5,481 nucleotides of DNA from Planococcus sp. (in: firmicutes) (GCA_030147455.1 JASKZU010000326.1:1-5481); one strand, 5' to 3'. Positions 1 through 5,481 are shown, numbered from the stretch's first letter. Program-made: numbers and translations. Notes: generated from the sequence alone by a model not told the origin.

Positions 1-795
1 TGCCAAGTCTAAATCGGCATCCTCCATGACAATCACAGCGTTTTTCCCACCCATTTCAAGCGATACTTTCTTCAAATGACGGCCGCCCATTTCAGCCACT
101 TTCCGGCCGGTTTCTGTAGAACCCGTAAACGATATGACACGGACATGTTCGTGTTCGATCATTGCTGTGCCAACTTCAGACCCTGAGCCAAACACAACAT
201 TCGCCACGCCGTCCGGCAAGCCGGCTTCCTTGAAAATTTTAGCCATTTCGTAGGCCATCATCGGCGTTTCGGTCGCTGGTTTCCAGACAAATGCATTGCC
301 CGCCACAATTGCCGGAAATGATTTCCATGTGGCAATTGCTACAGGAAAATTCCAAGGCGTGATAAGTCCTACGACGCCGATCGGCGAACGTACACTCATC
401 GCAAATTTATCCGCCAGTTCAGACGGAGTGGTTTCGCCAAACAACCTCCTGCCTTCTCCAGCCATGTAAAATGCCATGTCGATTCCTTCCTGTACTTCCC
501 CGCGGCCTTCTTCGATTACTTTGCCCATTTCTTTTGTCAGCACGCTTGCCAAATATTCTTTGCGCTCTTTCATCAAGCGCCCGATTTCGTATAGATAGTC
601 TGCACGCTTCGGGGCAGGAACAAGCGCCCATTTCTTTTGAGCCGACTTTGCCGCTTGTACCGCCTCGTCTACAGCTGCAGCTGAAGAACGCTGGACTTCC
701 GCCAGCTGTTCACCCGTAGCCGGATTGGTGACCGGTACAAATTCAGCTTTTTCTTCTGACTGGAATTCTCCACTAATAAAGTTCGTCAATTTCAT
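1..795 (-). CDS. Aldehyde dehydrogenase family protein, N-terminal part (C-terminus beyond window)
   Basis: NAD(P)-dependent aldehyde dehydrogenase, expected to oxidise an aldehyde to its carboxylic acid in the cytoplasm; the substrate cannot be named. The 265 visible codons are open without a stop and cover most of the cofactor-binding domain. Visible motifs are TPWNFP with the oxyanion-hole Asn149, WKPA with cofactor-binding Lys172, FTGST at 223-227, and LEMGGK with general base Glu247. The family is usually about 475-500 residues, so the catalytic-cysteine half lies off the left edge. The position matching Glu195 of ALDH2 is Thr175, as in some NADP-using members such as GapN, so NADP use is possible (inference). 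The ATG at 795-793 follows AGGAGG (810-805) with a 9-nt gap and gives the usual short N-terminus before the FISGEF strand. It is divergent from the MerR gene, with a cre-like site in its leader. Family assignment is firm; subfamily is not. Confidence 0.95.
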   Translation of the reverse strand, partial: MKLTNFISGEFQSEEKAEFVPVTNPATGEQLAEVQRSSAAAVDEAVQAAKSAQKKWALVPAPKRADYLYEIGRLMKERKEYLASVLTKEMGKVIEEGRGEVQEGIDMAFYMAGEGRRLFGETTPSELADKFAMSVRSPIGVVGLITPWNFPVAIATWKSFPAIVAGNAFVWKPATETPMMAYEMAKIFKEAGLPDGVANVVFGSGSEVGTAMIEHEHVRVISFTGSTETGRKVAEMGGRHLKKVSLEMGGKNAVIVMEDADLDLA

Positions 796-820
796 GTTTA
801 TGTTCCTCCTAATCAATAAA

Positions 821-834
821 TGAAAACGTTCTCG
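821..834 (-). promoter_or_regulatory. Candidate CcpA cre site in the aldehyde dehydrogenase leader
   Basis: TGAAAACGTTCTCG matches the catabolite-responsive element consensus TGWNANCGNTNWCA at 13 of 14 positions, with the central AACGTT intact. It sits 26 bp upstream of the dehydrogenase ATG and 11 bp above its Shine-Dalgarno. CcpA bound there would block transcription as a roadblock, giving repression on preferred sugars, which is common for catabolic aldehyde dehydrogenases in Bacillota. No convincing -35/-10 pair for the dehydrogenase was found upstream; the best spaced pair (TTTACC, 17 bp, TACTAA on the minus strand) is weak. Confidence 0.55.
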
Positions 835-951
835 CTACTTAGTAGTATTCCATAGAAAATCGGTAAATCCTATCTGCTTGGGCAAGTTCTTTTCTGTTGG
901 AGGAAATCAAGCCGGTTTTGAATGGAATATCCGTAAAAGCGCAGATAACAG

Positions 952-980
952 TTGACACTGACCATTCGTCATAGTCTAAT
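952..980 (+). promoter_or_regulatory. Sigma-A promoter of the MerR-family gene
   Basis: A perfect -35 TTGACA (952-957) and a 5-of-6 -10 TCTAAT (975-980) are separated by exactly 17 bp. Transcription would begin around 986-988, leaving a very short leader that contains little more than the ribosome binding site at 988-996. Many MerR-activated promoters have a lengthened 19-20 bp spacer; this one does not, so it should fire without activation. Confidence 0.75.
954..976. promoter_or_regulatory. Candidate MerR-type operator inside the promoter spacer
   Basis: Imperfect inverted repeat GACACTGAC, 5-nt centre CATTC, GTCATAGTC. The right arm reverse-complemented is GACTATGAC, matching the left arm at 7 of 9 positions. 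It overlaps the end of the -35 and the start of the -10, which is where dimeric MerR-family proteins bind. The most likely ligand is the product of the gene just downstream, giving autoregulation. With a 17-bp spacer the bound protein would more likely repress than activate. Binding is inferred from position and symmetry. Confidence 0.55.
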
Positions 981-987
981 CAATTAT

Positions 988-996
988 AGAGGTGAT
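988..996 (+). promoter_or_regulatory. Ribosome binding site that fixes the MerR gene start
   Basis: GAGGTGAT (989-996) is an exact match to the anti-Shine-Dalgarno end of 16S rRNA, with GG at 991-992 placed 8 nt before the ATG at 1001. The in-frame GTG at 992 lies inside this site and would leave no ribosome binding site of its own, so the ATG at 1001 is the better start. Confidence 0.8.
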
Positions 997-1000
997 TAGA

Positions 1001-1783
1001 ATGTACAAAGTACAGGAAGTGGCAAAAATTGCAGGCGTCAGTGTACGGACGCTGCATCATTACGACAGCATCGATTTGATGAAGCCGAGCAATATCGGAT
1101 CGAATCGTTACCGCTACTACAACGATGAAGACTTGAAGCTGCTTCAGCAAATCCTGTTTTTAAAAGAACTTGGATTTTCACTAAAGAAAATCCAGGAAAT
1201 CATTAAAAATGGCTATGACGCCGAATATGCGATGGCGCGCCATATTGAGTTGTTGGAACAGAAAAAATTCCGCATCGAGCAATTGATCGACAATGCAAAA
1301 TCCACTCAGGAAGAATTTTCTTCCGGTATTGCGTTAAGCAATGAAGAGCGCTTTTCTGCTTTCTCGATTCGGTTGACGCCTGAACGCATCGACCTTTACG
1401 AAAAGCCAGAAGTCGAAGTTTCTGTCATTGAAGGACTCGAAGAAGCTGAAGAGGCATCAACTGGACAACCGCAAATTGTTCAAACCGAAAAAGAACAAGA
1501 AAATCTCGAAGAAATCGACCGGGAAGCGAACCGGATTTACCGGGCGGTTGCCGGGCTTATGCACTGGCCGGTGAGCGCGCCTGAAGTTCAGCAAGAAATG
1601 GCAGCTTATTATCATCTGCTGGACCGCTTTTACGACTGCACGCCGGCCATGTTCCGGAATTTGGCTAACTTATATGCGAACGACAGCCGCTATTCACGCA
1701 CTATCGACCAGCACGGAGAAGCGCTGTCGGCTTATTTGAAAGATGCGATGCATCTTCACGCAGAAACTTTGCAATATGCGTGA
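1001..1783 (+). CDS. MerR-family transcriptional regulator with TipAS-type ligand domain (Mta/TipAL-like)
   Basis: Cytoplasmic DNA-binding regulator of 260 residues, close to Mta of Bacillus subtilis in length. The MerR winged-helix domain covers about 2-70: helix-turn-helix VQEVAKIAGVSVRTLHHYD, wing residues RYRYY at 36-40, then LQQILFLKELGFSLKKI. A dimerisation coiled coil follows at about 76-118. The C-terminal 172-256 resembles TipAS, the domain that traps bulky antibiotics or other ligands in TipAL-like proteins; visible landmarks are FYDCTPAMFRNLANLYANDSRYS (as split segments around 210-232) and the final amphipathic helix. An unusual acidic, Glu-rich linker occupies about 131-175. The gene has its own promoter with an internal dyad, and its last codons overlap the small zinc-ribbon gene. 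Relatives activate multidrug transporters; no transporter is in view, so the target is unknown. The divergent aldehyde dehydrogenase is a possible target. Confidence 0.93.
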   Translation: MYKVQEVAKIAGVSVRTLHHYDSIDLMKPSNIGSNRYRYYNDEDLKLLQQILFLKELGFSLKKIQEIIKNGYDAEYAMARHIELLEQKKFRIEQLIDNAKSTQEEFSSGIALSNEERFSAFSIRLTPERIDLYEKPEVEVSVIEGLEEAEEASTGQPQIVQTEKEQENLEEIDREANRIYRAVAGLMHWPVSAPEVQQEMAAYYHLLDRFYDCTPAMFRNLANLYANDSRYSRTIDQHGEALSAYLKDAMHLHAETLQYA

Positions 1784-1904
1784 ACTTATCGGCCCGTGCA
1801 GCAATTGCGGAAAAGACGTTTATTGCCGCGATGGATTTTTGGATGGAATATATGTTGATGGCGAGCTGGTCTGCCATGATTGTGAAGAGCAAGAAGCGAA
1901 CTGA
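1776..1904 (+). CDS. Small four-cysteine zinc-ribbon-like protein (42 aa), coupled to the MerR gene
   Basis: A 42-residue reading frame starting MRELIGPCSNCGKD. It carries Cys8-x2-Cys11, a Cys17, and Cys33-x2-Cys36 (the CHDC pair), the layout of a treble-clef or zinc-ribbon knuckle, with an acidic tail EEQEAN. No signal peptide or membrane segment, so probably cytoplasmic. The start ATG (1776) overlaps the MerR stop in ATGCGTGA, an 8-nt overlap, and has no clear Shine-Dalgarno, which points to translational coupling. The frame ends just 4 nt before the terminator stem. Paired CxxC spacing, tight overlap and immediate terminator all support a real gene. Function is unknown; zinc binding is inferred from the cysteines. 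Similar tiny CxxC proteins are common in Bacillaceae as conserved hypotheticals. Confidence 0.8.
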   Translation: MRELIGPCSNCGKDVYCRDGFLDGIYVDGELVCHDCEEQEAN

Positions 1905-1908
1905 CTAA

Positions 1909-1945
1909 AAAACCCCTGAACGGAAAGTTTCCGTTCAGGGGTTTT
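1909..1945. terminator. Bidirectional Rho-independent terminator between convergent genes
   Basis: A perfect inverted repeat with arms 1909-1925 and 1929-1945 (AAAACCCCTGAACGGAA and its complement) around a 3-nt loop. On the plus strand the stem ends in TTTT then CGTTTT, ending the MerR/zinc-ribbon transcript. On the minus strand the A-run 1907-1912 becomes six U residues, ending trhO, whose stop codon is only 4 bp from the stem. Confidence 0.93.
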
Positions 1946-1949
1946 CGTT

Positions 1950-2912
1950 TTATGAGTGAGCTGTTTCTTTAATGGCATCAAGACGCTGCTGTACTTGTTC
2001 TCCAGTCAATCCATGTTCAAAAGCATAGCGATTGCGCGGATGCTCGCGGCACTCGTCCGAGCATGAGCGCATGTATTTGTGTTCGTTTTCTTCTGAAGAC
2101 AAAATTTTCGCGTTGCATTCTGGATTTGCGCAGTTTACATAGCGTTCACACGGCTCGCCAGTGAAATGGTCTTTACCGACGATCGTGTGTTCAACACGAT
2201 TGACCGGTACGGCGATGCGCTCATCGAACACATAAAGCTGGCCGTCCCAAAGCTTGCCTTGCACTTCTGGATCTTTGCCGTACGCAACAATGCCGCCGTG
2301 CAGTTGGCTGACATCGTCAAACCCTTCACGCTTCATCCAGCCAGAGAATTTCTCGCAACGGATTCCGCCTGTGCAATACGTCAAAATCTTTTTGCCTTCG
2401 AATTGCTCTTTGTTGTCGCGAATCCATTCCGGCAAGTCGCGGAACGTTTCCACATCCGGGCGAACTGCGCCGCGAAAATGGCCAAGGTCGTATTCATAGT
2501 CGTTGCGCGCATCGATAACAACGGTGTCCTGCTCTTGCATCGCCTTGTAAAACTCTTCCGGCTCCAGGTAGTTGCCGGTCAATTCGTTCGGATTGATATC
2601 TTCTTCAAGCCCAAGGTGGACAATTTCTTTTTTAGCGCGAACGTGCATTTTTTTAAAGGCATGGCCCTCCGCTTCGTCTATTTTAAAGACGATTTCAGCA
2701 AAGCGCGGATCGCTCTTTACCATGTTCATATATTGTTCGGTCTGCTCAATCGTACCTGAGCAAGTTCCGTTGATGCCTTCTTCGGATACGAGAATGCGCC
2801 CTTTCAACTCCAGCTCCTTGCAAGCTGCCAAATGCTCAGCGGCAAACTCTTCCGGGTTTTCAATCGGTGTATAAAGATAATAAAGTAAAACGTTGTGTGT
2901 ATGATTTTGCAT
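1950..2912 (-). CDS. trhO: tRNA uridine(34) hydroxylase TrhO, rhodanese-domain protein
   Basis: Cytoplasmic enzyme that hydroxylates uridine 34 in the tRNA wobble position to 5-hydroxyuridine using oxygen; in Bacillus the product is then methylated to 5-methoxyuridine by a separate methyltransferase (TrmR). Known as YceA in E. coli and YbfQ in B. subtilis. The 320-residue protein is full length. The N-terminal acylphosphatase-like domain (about 6-100) includes GRILVSEEGINGT at 38-50. The rhodanese domain (about 120-220) has VIDARNDYEYDLGHFRGA and the active-site loop YCTGGIRCEK with Cys180. The C-terminal part holds a likely metal-binding cluster: Cys261, Cys266, Cys284 and Cys288, with Cys255 nearby. 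ATG at 2912 follows AGGAGG (2926-2921) by 8 nt. It has its own promoter and shares a bidirectional terminator with the convergent regulator operon. The identification is secure. Confidence 0.96.
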   Translation of the reverse strand: MQNHTHNVLLYYLYTPIENPEEFAAEHLAACKELELKGRILVSEEGINGTCSGTIEQTEQYMNMVKSDPRFAEIVFKIDEAEGHAFKKMHVRAKKEIVHLGLEEDINPNELTGNYLEPEEFYKAMQEQDTVVIDARNDYEYDLGHFRGAVRPDVETFRDLPEWIRDNKEQFEGKKILTYCTGGIRCEKFSGWMKREGFDDVSQLHGGIVAYGKDPEVQGKLWDGQLYVFDERIAVPVNRVEHTIVGKDHFTGEPCERYVNCANPECNAKILSSEENEHKYMRSCSDECREHPRNRYAFEHGLTGEQVQQRLDAIKETAHS

Positions 2913-2972
2913 GAATCATACCTCCTAATTTTCTATTTGGCGCGTTCCTTTAAAGCAGGAAAAACCTAGCCT

Positions 2973-3001
2973 ATTTTACCCCACCCTACGCTAAATTTCA
3001 A
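2973..3001 (-). promoter_or_regulatory. Sigma-A promoter of trhO
   Basis: On the minus strand, -35 TTGAAA (3001-2996, 5 of 6) and -10 TAAAAT (2978-2973, 5 of 6) are separated by 17 bp. The start of transcription would fall near 2966, giving a leader of roughly 54 nt before the ATG. It lies between the terminator of the upstream gene and trhO, so trhO is a separate transcription unit. Confidence 0.75.
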
Positions 3002-3029
3002 CTTTACTTGAGTTTTTGAAAACCTGCAC

Positions 3030-3058
3030 AAAAAAGCCCCACTTGAGCAGCGGGGCTT
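3030..3058 (-). terminator. Rho-independent terminator of the 2-hydroxyacid dehydrogenase gene
   Basis: On the minus strand, stem AAGCCCC pairs with GGGGCTT around an 11-nt loop (3041-3051), followed by a run of six T (complement of A 3030-3035). It begins 8 bp after the stop codon of the dehydrogenase at 3066. Confidence 0.88.
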
Positions 3059-3065
3059 CTAGATG

Positions 3066-4016
3066 TTAACAAACTCTATTTTTAACTGATAGGCCATTGG
3101 CGCAAGCAATCAATGCATTGCGGTTCAGCTCCATCATGGCATGGCGGGTTTCCACTGTGGCGCTGCCGATATGCGGTGTAACGGTGAGATTATCGAGTGT
3201 TTGGAGCGGATGGTCGAGCGGCAATGGTTCCTGCTCAAACACATCAAGTCCAGCTCCCCAAATGATTTTGTTTTTAAGCGCATCGTACAATGCGCGTTCA
3301 TCAACAATTCCCCCGCGCCCGCAATTGATCAGAATCGCTGACTCTTTCATCAACGCCAGTTCGTGTTCGCCGATGAGCCCTTTTGTCTCTTCAGTCAACG
3401 GCGCCAGAATGACGACGTAATCAGAGCGTTTCAACAAATCTTCCAGCTCTGCATATTGGACATCTTCGAGGCTTCGGCGCGTGCGGTTGTGGTACATTAC
3501 TTCCATGCCAAAACCTTGGGCGCGCCTGCATACGGCTTCCCCTATGCGCCCCATGCCGATGATGCCCAGCGATTTGCCATGAACATTTTGGCCGGTTAAG
3601 CCCATTGGGGTCCATGCTTGCCATTGCCCGTTGCGGACCGTTTTTTCGGCTTCGATCAAACGCCTTGCCGTCGCCAGCATTAATGTAAATGTTAAATCGG
3701 CTGTCGCCTCGGTTAATACATCCGGCGTGTTCGTAACGAGCACTTTATGTTCTCTAGCTGCATCCAAATCAATATTGTTATAGCCGACGGCCAAATTTGC
3801 GACAATCTTCAAATTCGGCGCCGCTTCAAACACTTCCCGGTCTACCTGGTCCCCAAGCATCGCCCATAAGGCTTCGGCCTCTTTTACTTCTTCCAGGAGT
3901 TTTTCACGCGGTGCATTCTGCTTTTCTTCTGTCCACATGCGAACATCATATACATCATGCAAATCCGCTACAGCTTGTTCAGGCAACTTCTGTGTGATAA
4001 ATAAAATCGGTTTCAT
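3066..4016 (-). CDS. D-2-hydroxyacid dehydrogenase, GhrB-like (glyoxylate/hydroxypyruvate reductase class)
   Basis: Cytoplasmic NAD(P)H-dependent oxidoreductase that interconverts 2-keto and D-2-hydroxy acids, most likely glyoxylate/glycolate and hydroxypyruvate/D-glycerate. The 316 residues are the usual full length. Visible are the substrate loop AVGYNNID at 76-83, the Rossmann motif GMGRIG at 154-159, and the catalytic triad Arg234 (NCGRGG), Glu263 (DVFEQEP) and His282 (TPHIGSAT). After the second Rossmann strand the protein reads HNRTRR (176-181), with Asn177 and Arg178 in place of the Asp of NAD-specific enzymes, which favours NADPH (inference). The segment WTPMGLTGQNVHGKSLGIIG resembles GRHPR/GhrB rather than PGDH. 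The ATG at 4016 is preceded by AAAGGTGG, one mismatch from ideal, about 9 nt away. It has its own terminator downstream, and the upstream gene also terminates, so it is probably monocistronic. I found no clear promoter. Confidence 0.92.
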   Translation of the reverse strand: MKPILFITQKLPEQAVADLHDVYDVRMWTEEKQNAPREKLLEEVKEAEALWAMLGDQVDREVFEAAPNLKIVANLAVGYNNIDLDAAREHKVLVTNTPDVLTEATADLTFTLMLATARRLIEAEKTVRNGQWQAWTPMGLTGQNVHGKSLGIIGMGRIGEAVCRRAQGFGMEVMYHNRTRRSLEDVQYAELEDLLKRSDYVVILAPLTEETKGLIGEHELALMKESAILINCGRGGIVDERALYDALKNKIIWGAGLDVFEQEPLPLDHPLQTLDNLTVTPHIGSATVETRHAMMELNRNALIACANGLSVKNRVC

Positions 4017-4090
4017 CCAGCTTCTCCACCTTTCTTTGTTATCGCGTTTCTCGGCGTGCTCCAGTTTGCCAATAACTTTCTAAGCTTGAG

Positions 4091-4100
4091 AACAATTGTT
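4091..4100. promoter_or_regulatory. Perfect 10-bp palindrome upstream of the 2-hydroxyacid dehydrogenase, possible operator
   Basis: AACAATTGTT is a perfect palindrome, flanked by GAG on the left and TCGCTC on the right so that near-symmetry runs a little further. It lies about 75 bp upstream of the dehydrogenase start, within the 215-bp gap 4017-4231, where its promoter must be. It matches no regulator consensus that I can name, and a 10-bp AT-rich palindrome can arise by chance. Confidence 0.2.
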
Positions 4101-4192
4101 TCGCTCTCTCATGTGCGTTTATTCTCTATGTATTGACCAAACCCTTATCCATTAAACAGGCTTCTTCCCAAAAACAGCCATTTTCCAAGCAG

Positions 4193-4225
4193 AAAAAAAG
4201 CATCCGGAAAATCCGGATGCTTTTT
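4193..4225 (-). terminator. Rho-independent terminator of the membrane-protein gene
   Basis: Inverted repeat with arms 4195-4207 and 4213-4225 (AAAAAGCATCCGG and its complement), 13 bp, loop AAAAT. On the minus strand it ends in seven T (complement of A 4193-4199). It starts 6 bp after the stop codon at 4232. The plus strand also has five T, but no plus-strand gene reads into it. Confidence 0.92.
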
Positions 4226-4231
4226 GATCTG

Positions 4232-5481
4232 TTACATAGGTTTCTTGTCTTCTTCTTCCATTTTCTTCTCCATTTTCGCCAATTGGTTTTTCGCGAAGTC
4301 GCGGCCGCCAATTCCGAATGCGATAGCAAACGCTACAGCAAGTCCAGCAATAATGAACAAGAATGCAAGGTTGACGATGCTTGAAGCAAAGTTCAGCTGG
4401 TCAAGCGTCATGAAGATCGCAATAATGAAGATTGCATACTTAACGACTGCACCGATCAATTTGTTGCCAGATGCTTGCTTGATGTAGTTGCCAAGCATGC
4501 TTCCGCCCACAAGGCCAAGCCCCAAAATAATCAATGAGCTGATTAGAAGCGGCAAGTAGGCGATGATTGCACTGCCGATCGAATTCAAGACTTCAAGTTG
4601 CAATACGTTCATTGCTTCGACTACAAAGAAGATGATGATGATCGCTTGAACAACTTTGCCGATGATTTGCGCAATATCAAACGATGGTTTTTTCGTTTTG
4701 TCCGGGTTCAAGTAAGAAGAAAAACGGTTGATGCCAGTGCCATTCAGCAAGCTGACAAGCAAATCTCCTACAAATTTGGCAATAAAGACACCAGCCAAAA
4801 TCAGGATGATGCCGACGAAAATGTTCGGGATCATTCCAAGCACTTGATTGAGCATCGCTACGATTGGTTGTGAAATCGACTGGATGTTCAACGTTTCAAG
4901 CGCTACAGTTACAATCGGGATCAGGACGATGACAAAGACAACGTTCGCAAGAACTTTAGCCAGCGTATTTTGGTCGCTTGGCGCCATACGTTCAGTTGAA
5001 CCGGTCTTGTTTGTCATTTTGTTGAACCACTTGTCGATGTTCAAAGCAGAAAGCAAGCTTTCCACCAAACGCTTCACGAACTTCGCTACAAAGTAGCCGA
5101 TCACAAGAATCAGGATAGCGAGGAACAAGTTAGGCAAGAAGGCCAGGAACTTATCCATCATGTTCGAGATAGGCTGCGCGACATTATGCATGTCCAACGC
5201 TTGCAAAACACTTGGAATAAACAGGATAAAGATTAGATAGTAAAGAATTTTTCCGATAGAGTCCAGTTTATCATCTGCGTCTTCCTTTGTTTTGGCCATA
5301 TGGCCTTTGACCATAGCGTTGTCAGCGCCAAGTTTTTTAAGTCCTTTTGTAAAAATTGCTCTGACAATCGTTGCGACGATCCATGCAACGACAAGCAATA
5401 AAAGGGCACCGAGAAGGTTCGGGATATAGTTGATAATCGTATTCCCGACATTTCGGAATGAATTGGTTACATCATTCAAAT
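4232..5481 (-). CDS. Mechanosensitive-channel-like membrane protein with four TM_helix repeats (start beyond window)
   Basis: Integral membrane protein of at least 415 residues, related to bacterial proteins annotated as mechanosensitive ion channel with the conserved TM_helix segment (CmpX-like). Counting from the TTG codon at 5479, four repeats begin near 15, 104, 206 and 301. Each has a Pro-led hydrophobic helix (NYIPNLLGALLLL, AFLPNLFLAILIL, GMIPNIFVGIILI, AYLPLLISSLIIL), then a short amphipathic stretch, then a second hydrophobic helix opening with GK or AK and ending in a LN/LD-rich loop. A last helix (about 370-390) leads to AFAIAFGIGGRDFAKNQ, which resembles the pore-helix end of MscS. 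The protein then stops after a charged tail, MEKKMEEEDKKPM, with no MscS beta domain. The frame has no stop at the right edge and the first visible TTG has no readable ribosome site, so the true start is probably a few codons outside. The role in osmotic adaptation is inferred from family. Confidence 0.88.
   Translation of the reverse strand, partial: LNDVTNSFRNVGNTIINYIPNLLGALLLLVVAWIVATIVRAIFTKGLKKLGADNAMVKGHMAKTKEDADDKLDSIGKILYYLIFILFIPSVLQALDMHNVAQPISNMMDKFLAFLPNLFLAILILVIGYFVAKFVKRLVESLLSALNIDKWFNKMTNKTGSTERMAPSDQNTLAKVLANVVFVIVLIPIVTVALETLNIQSISQPIVAMLNQVLGMIPNIFVGIILILAGVFIAKFVGDLLVSLLNGTGINRFSSYLNPDKTKKPSFDIAQIIGKVVQAIIIIFFVVEAMNVLQLEVLNSIGSAIIAYLPLLISSLIILGLGLVGGSMLGNYIKQASGNKLIGAVVKYAIFIIAIFMTLDQLNFASSIVNLAFLFIIAGLAVAFAIAFGIGGRDFAKNQLAKMEKKMEEEDKKPM

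Noticed and set aside
471..719. Overlapping open frames on both strands within the aldehyde dehydrogenase region
   Set aside because: They overlap coding sequence whose dehydrogenase motifs are unmistakable, and the products are Arg/Pro/Leu-rich shadows with no recognisable features.
835..845. Small palindrome CTACTTAGTAG next to the cre-like site
   Set aside because: It is only a 5-1-5 repeat with no known binding consensus and can arise by chance in AT-rich leader sequence.
992..1000. GTG at 992 as the start of the MerR gene
   Set aside because: The GTG is part of the ribosome binding site for the ATG at 1001, and homologues begin at the equivalent of the ATG.
1701..1892. A 63-codon minus-strand frame opposite the MerR gene end and the zinc-ribbon gene
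   Set aside because: It is antisense to two better supported plus-strand genes and has no Shine-Dalgarno or domain signal.
1909..1945. Long perfect inverted repeat considered as an insertion-sequence end or attachment site
   Set aside because: Its position between two convergent stop codons and T-runs on both sides explain it fully as a bidirectional terminator.
2166..2759. A 197-codon open frame on the plus strand opposite trhO
   Set aside because: It lies wholly antisense to a well-conserved gene, has no ribosome binding site, and its protein resembles no family; the frame is open because of the codon composition of trhO.
2948..2964. TTTAAA-centred imperfect symmetry in the trhO leader, considered as an operator or riboswitch
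   Set aside because: Only a few bases pair, there is no terminator/antiterminator alternative, and the leader of about 54 nt is too short for a known riboswitch.
4133..4384. Plus-strand frames running through the terminator and over the end of the membrane-protein gene
   Set aside because: A coding frame through a strong terminator hairpin is unlikely, and the rest is antisense to the channel-like gene.

Overview
The window reads as ordinary chromosomal DNA of a low- to mid-GC Gram-positive bacterium (Bacillota). The signs are strong AGGAGG-type ribosome binding sites, sigma-A promoters with 17-bp spacers, GC-stem/T-tract terminators, a CcpA cre-like site, and protein families typical of Bacillaceae and Planococcaceae. 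A Planococcaceae-like host is my impression from the protein sequences, not something I could test. I see no phage, transposon, tRNA, rRNA or CRISPR.

Layout, left to right. (1) Positions 1-795, minus strand: the N-terminal 265 codons of an aldehyde dehydrogenase, cut by the left edge. A 205-bp divergent intergenic region follows, holding a cre-like site in the dehydrogenase leader and a strong sigma-A promoter for the next gene. (2) Positions 1001-1783, plus strand: a MerR-family regulator of the Mta/TipAL type (MerR DNA-binding domain plus TipAS ligand-binding domain). A 23-bp imperfect inverted repeat lies inside the spacer of its own promoter. (3) Positions 1776-1904, plus strand: a 42-residue four-cysteine zinc-ribbon-like protein whose start overlaps the regulator's stop. 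A long bidirectional terminator ends this pair. (4) Positions 1950-2912, minus strand: trhO, the rhodanese-type tRNA U34 hydroxylase, with its own promoter. (5) Positions 3066-4016, minus strand: a GhrB-like D-2-hydroxyacid dehydrogenase (glyoxylate/hydroxypyruvate reductase class) with its own terminator. (6) Positions 4232-5481, minus strand: a multi-pass membrane protein built from four TM_helix-type repeats (mechanosensitive-channel-like), open at the right edge.

The genes look like separate transcription units, not one pathway. Each minus-strand gene from 1950 rightwards is followed by its own terminator. The only tight coupling is the regulator and the small zinc-ribbon protein, which overlap by 8 bases. 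The divergent dehydrogenase could be a target of the regulator, but its own promoter is not clear. The least described element is the small zinc-ribbon gene. I do not see convincing evidence of a wholly new system.
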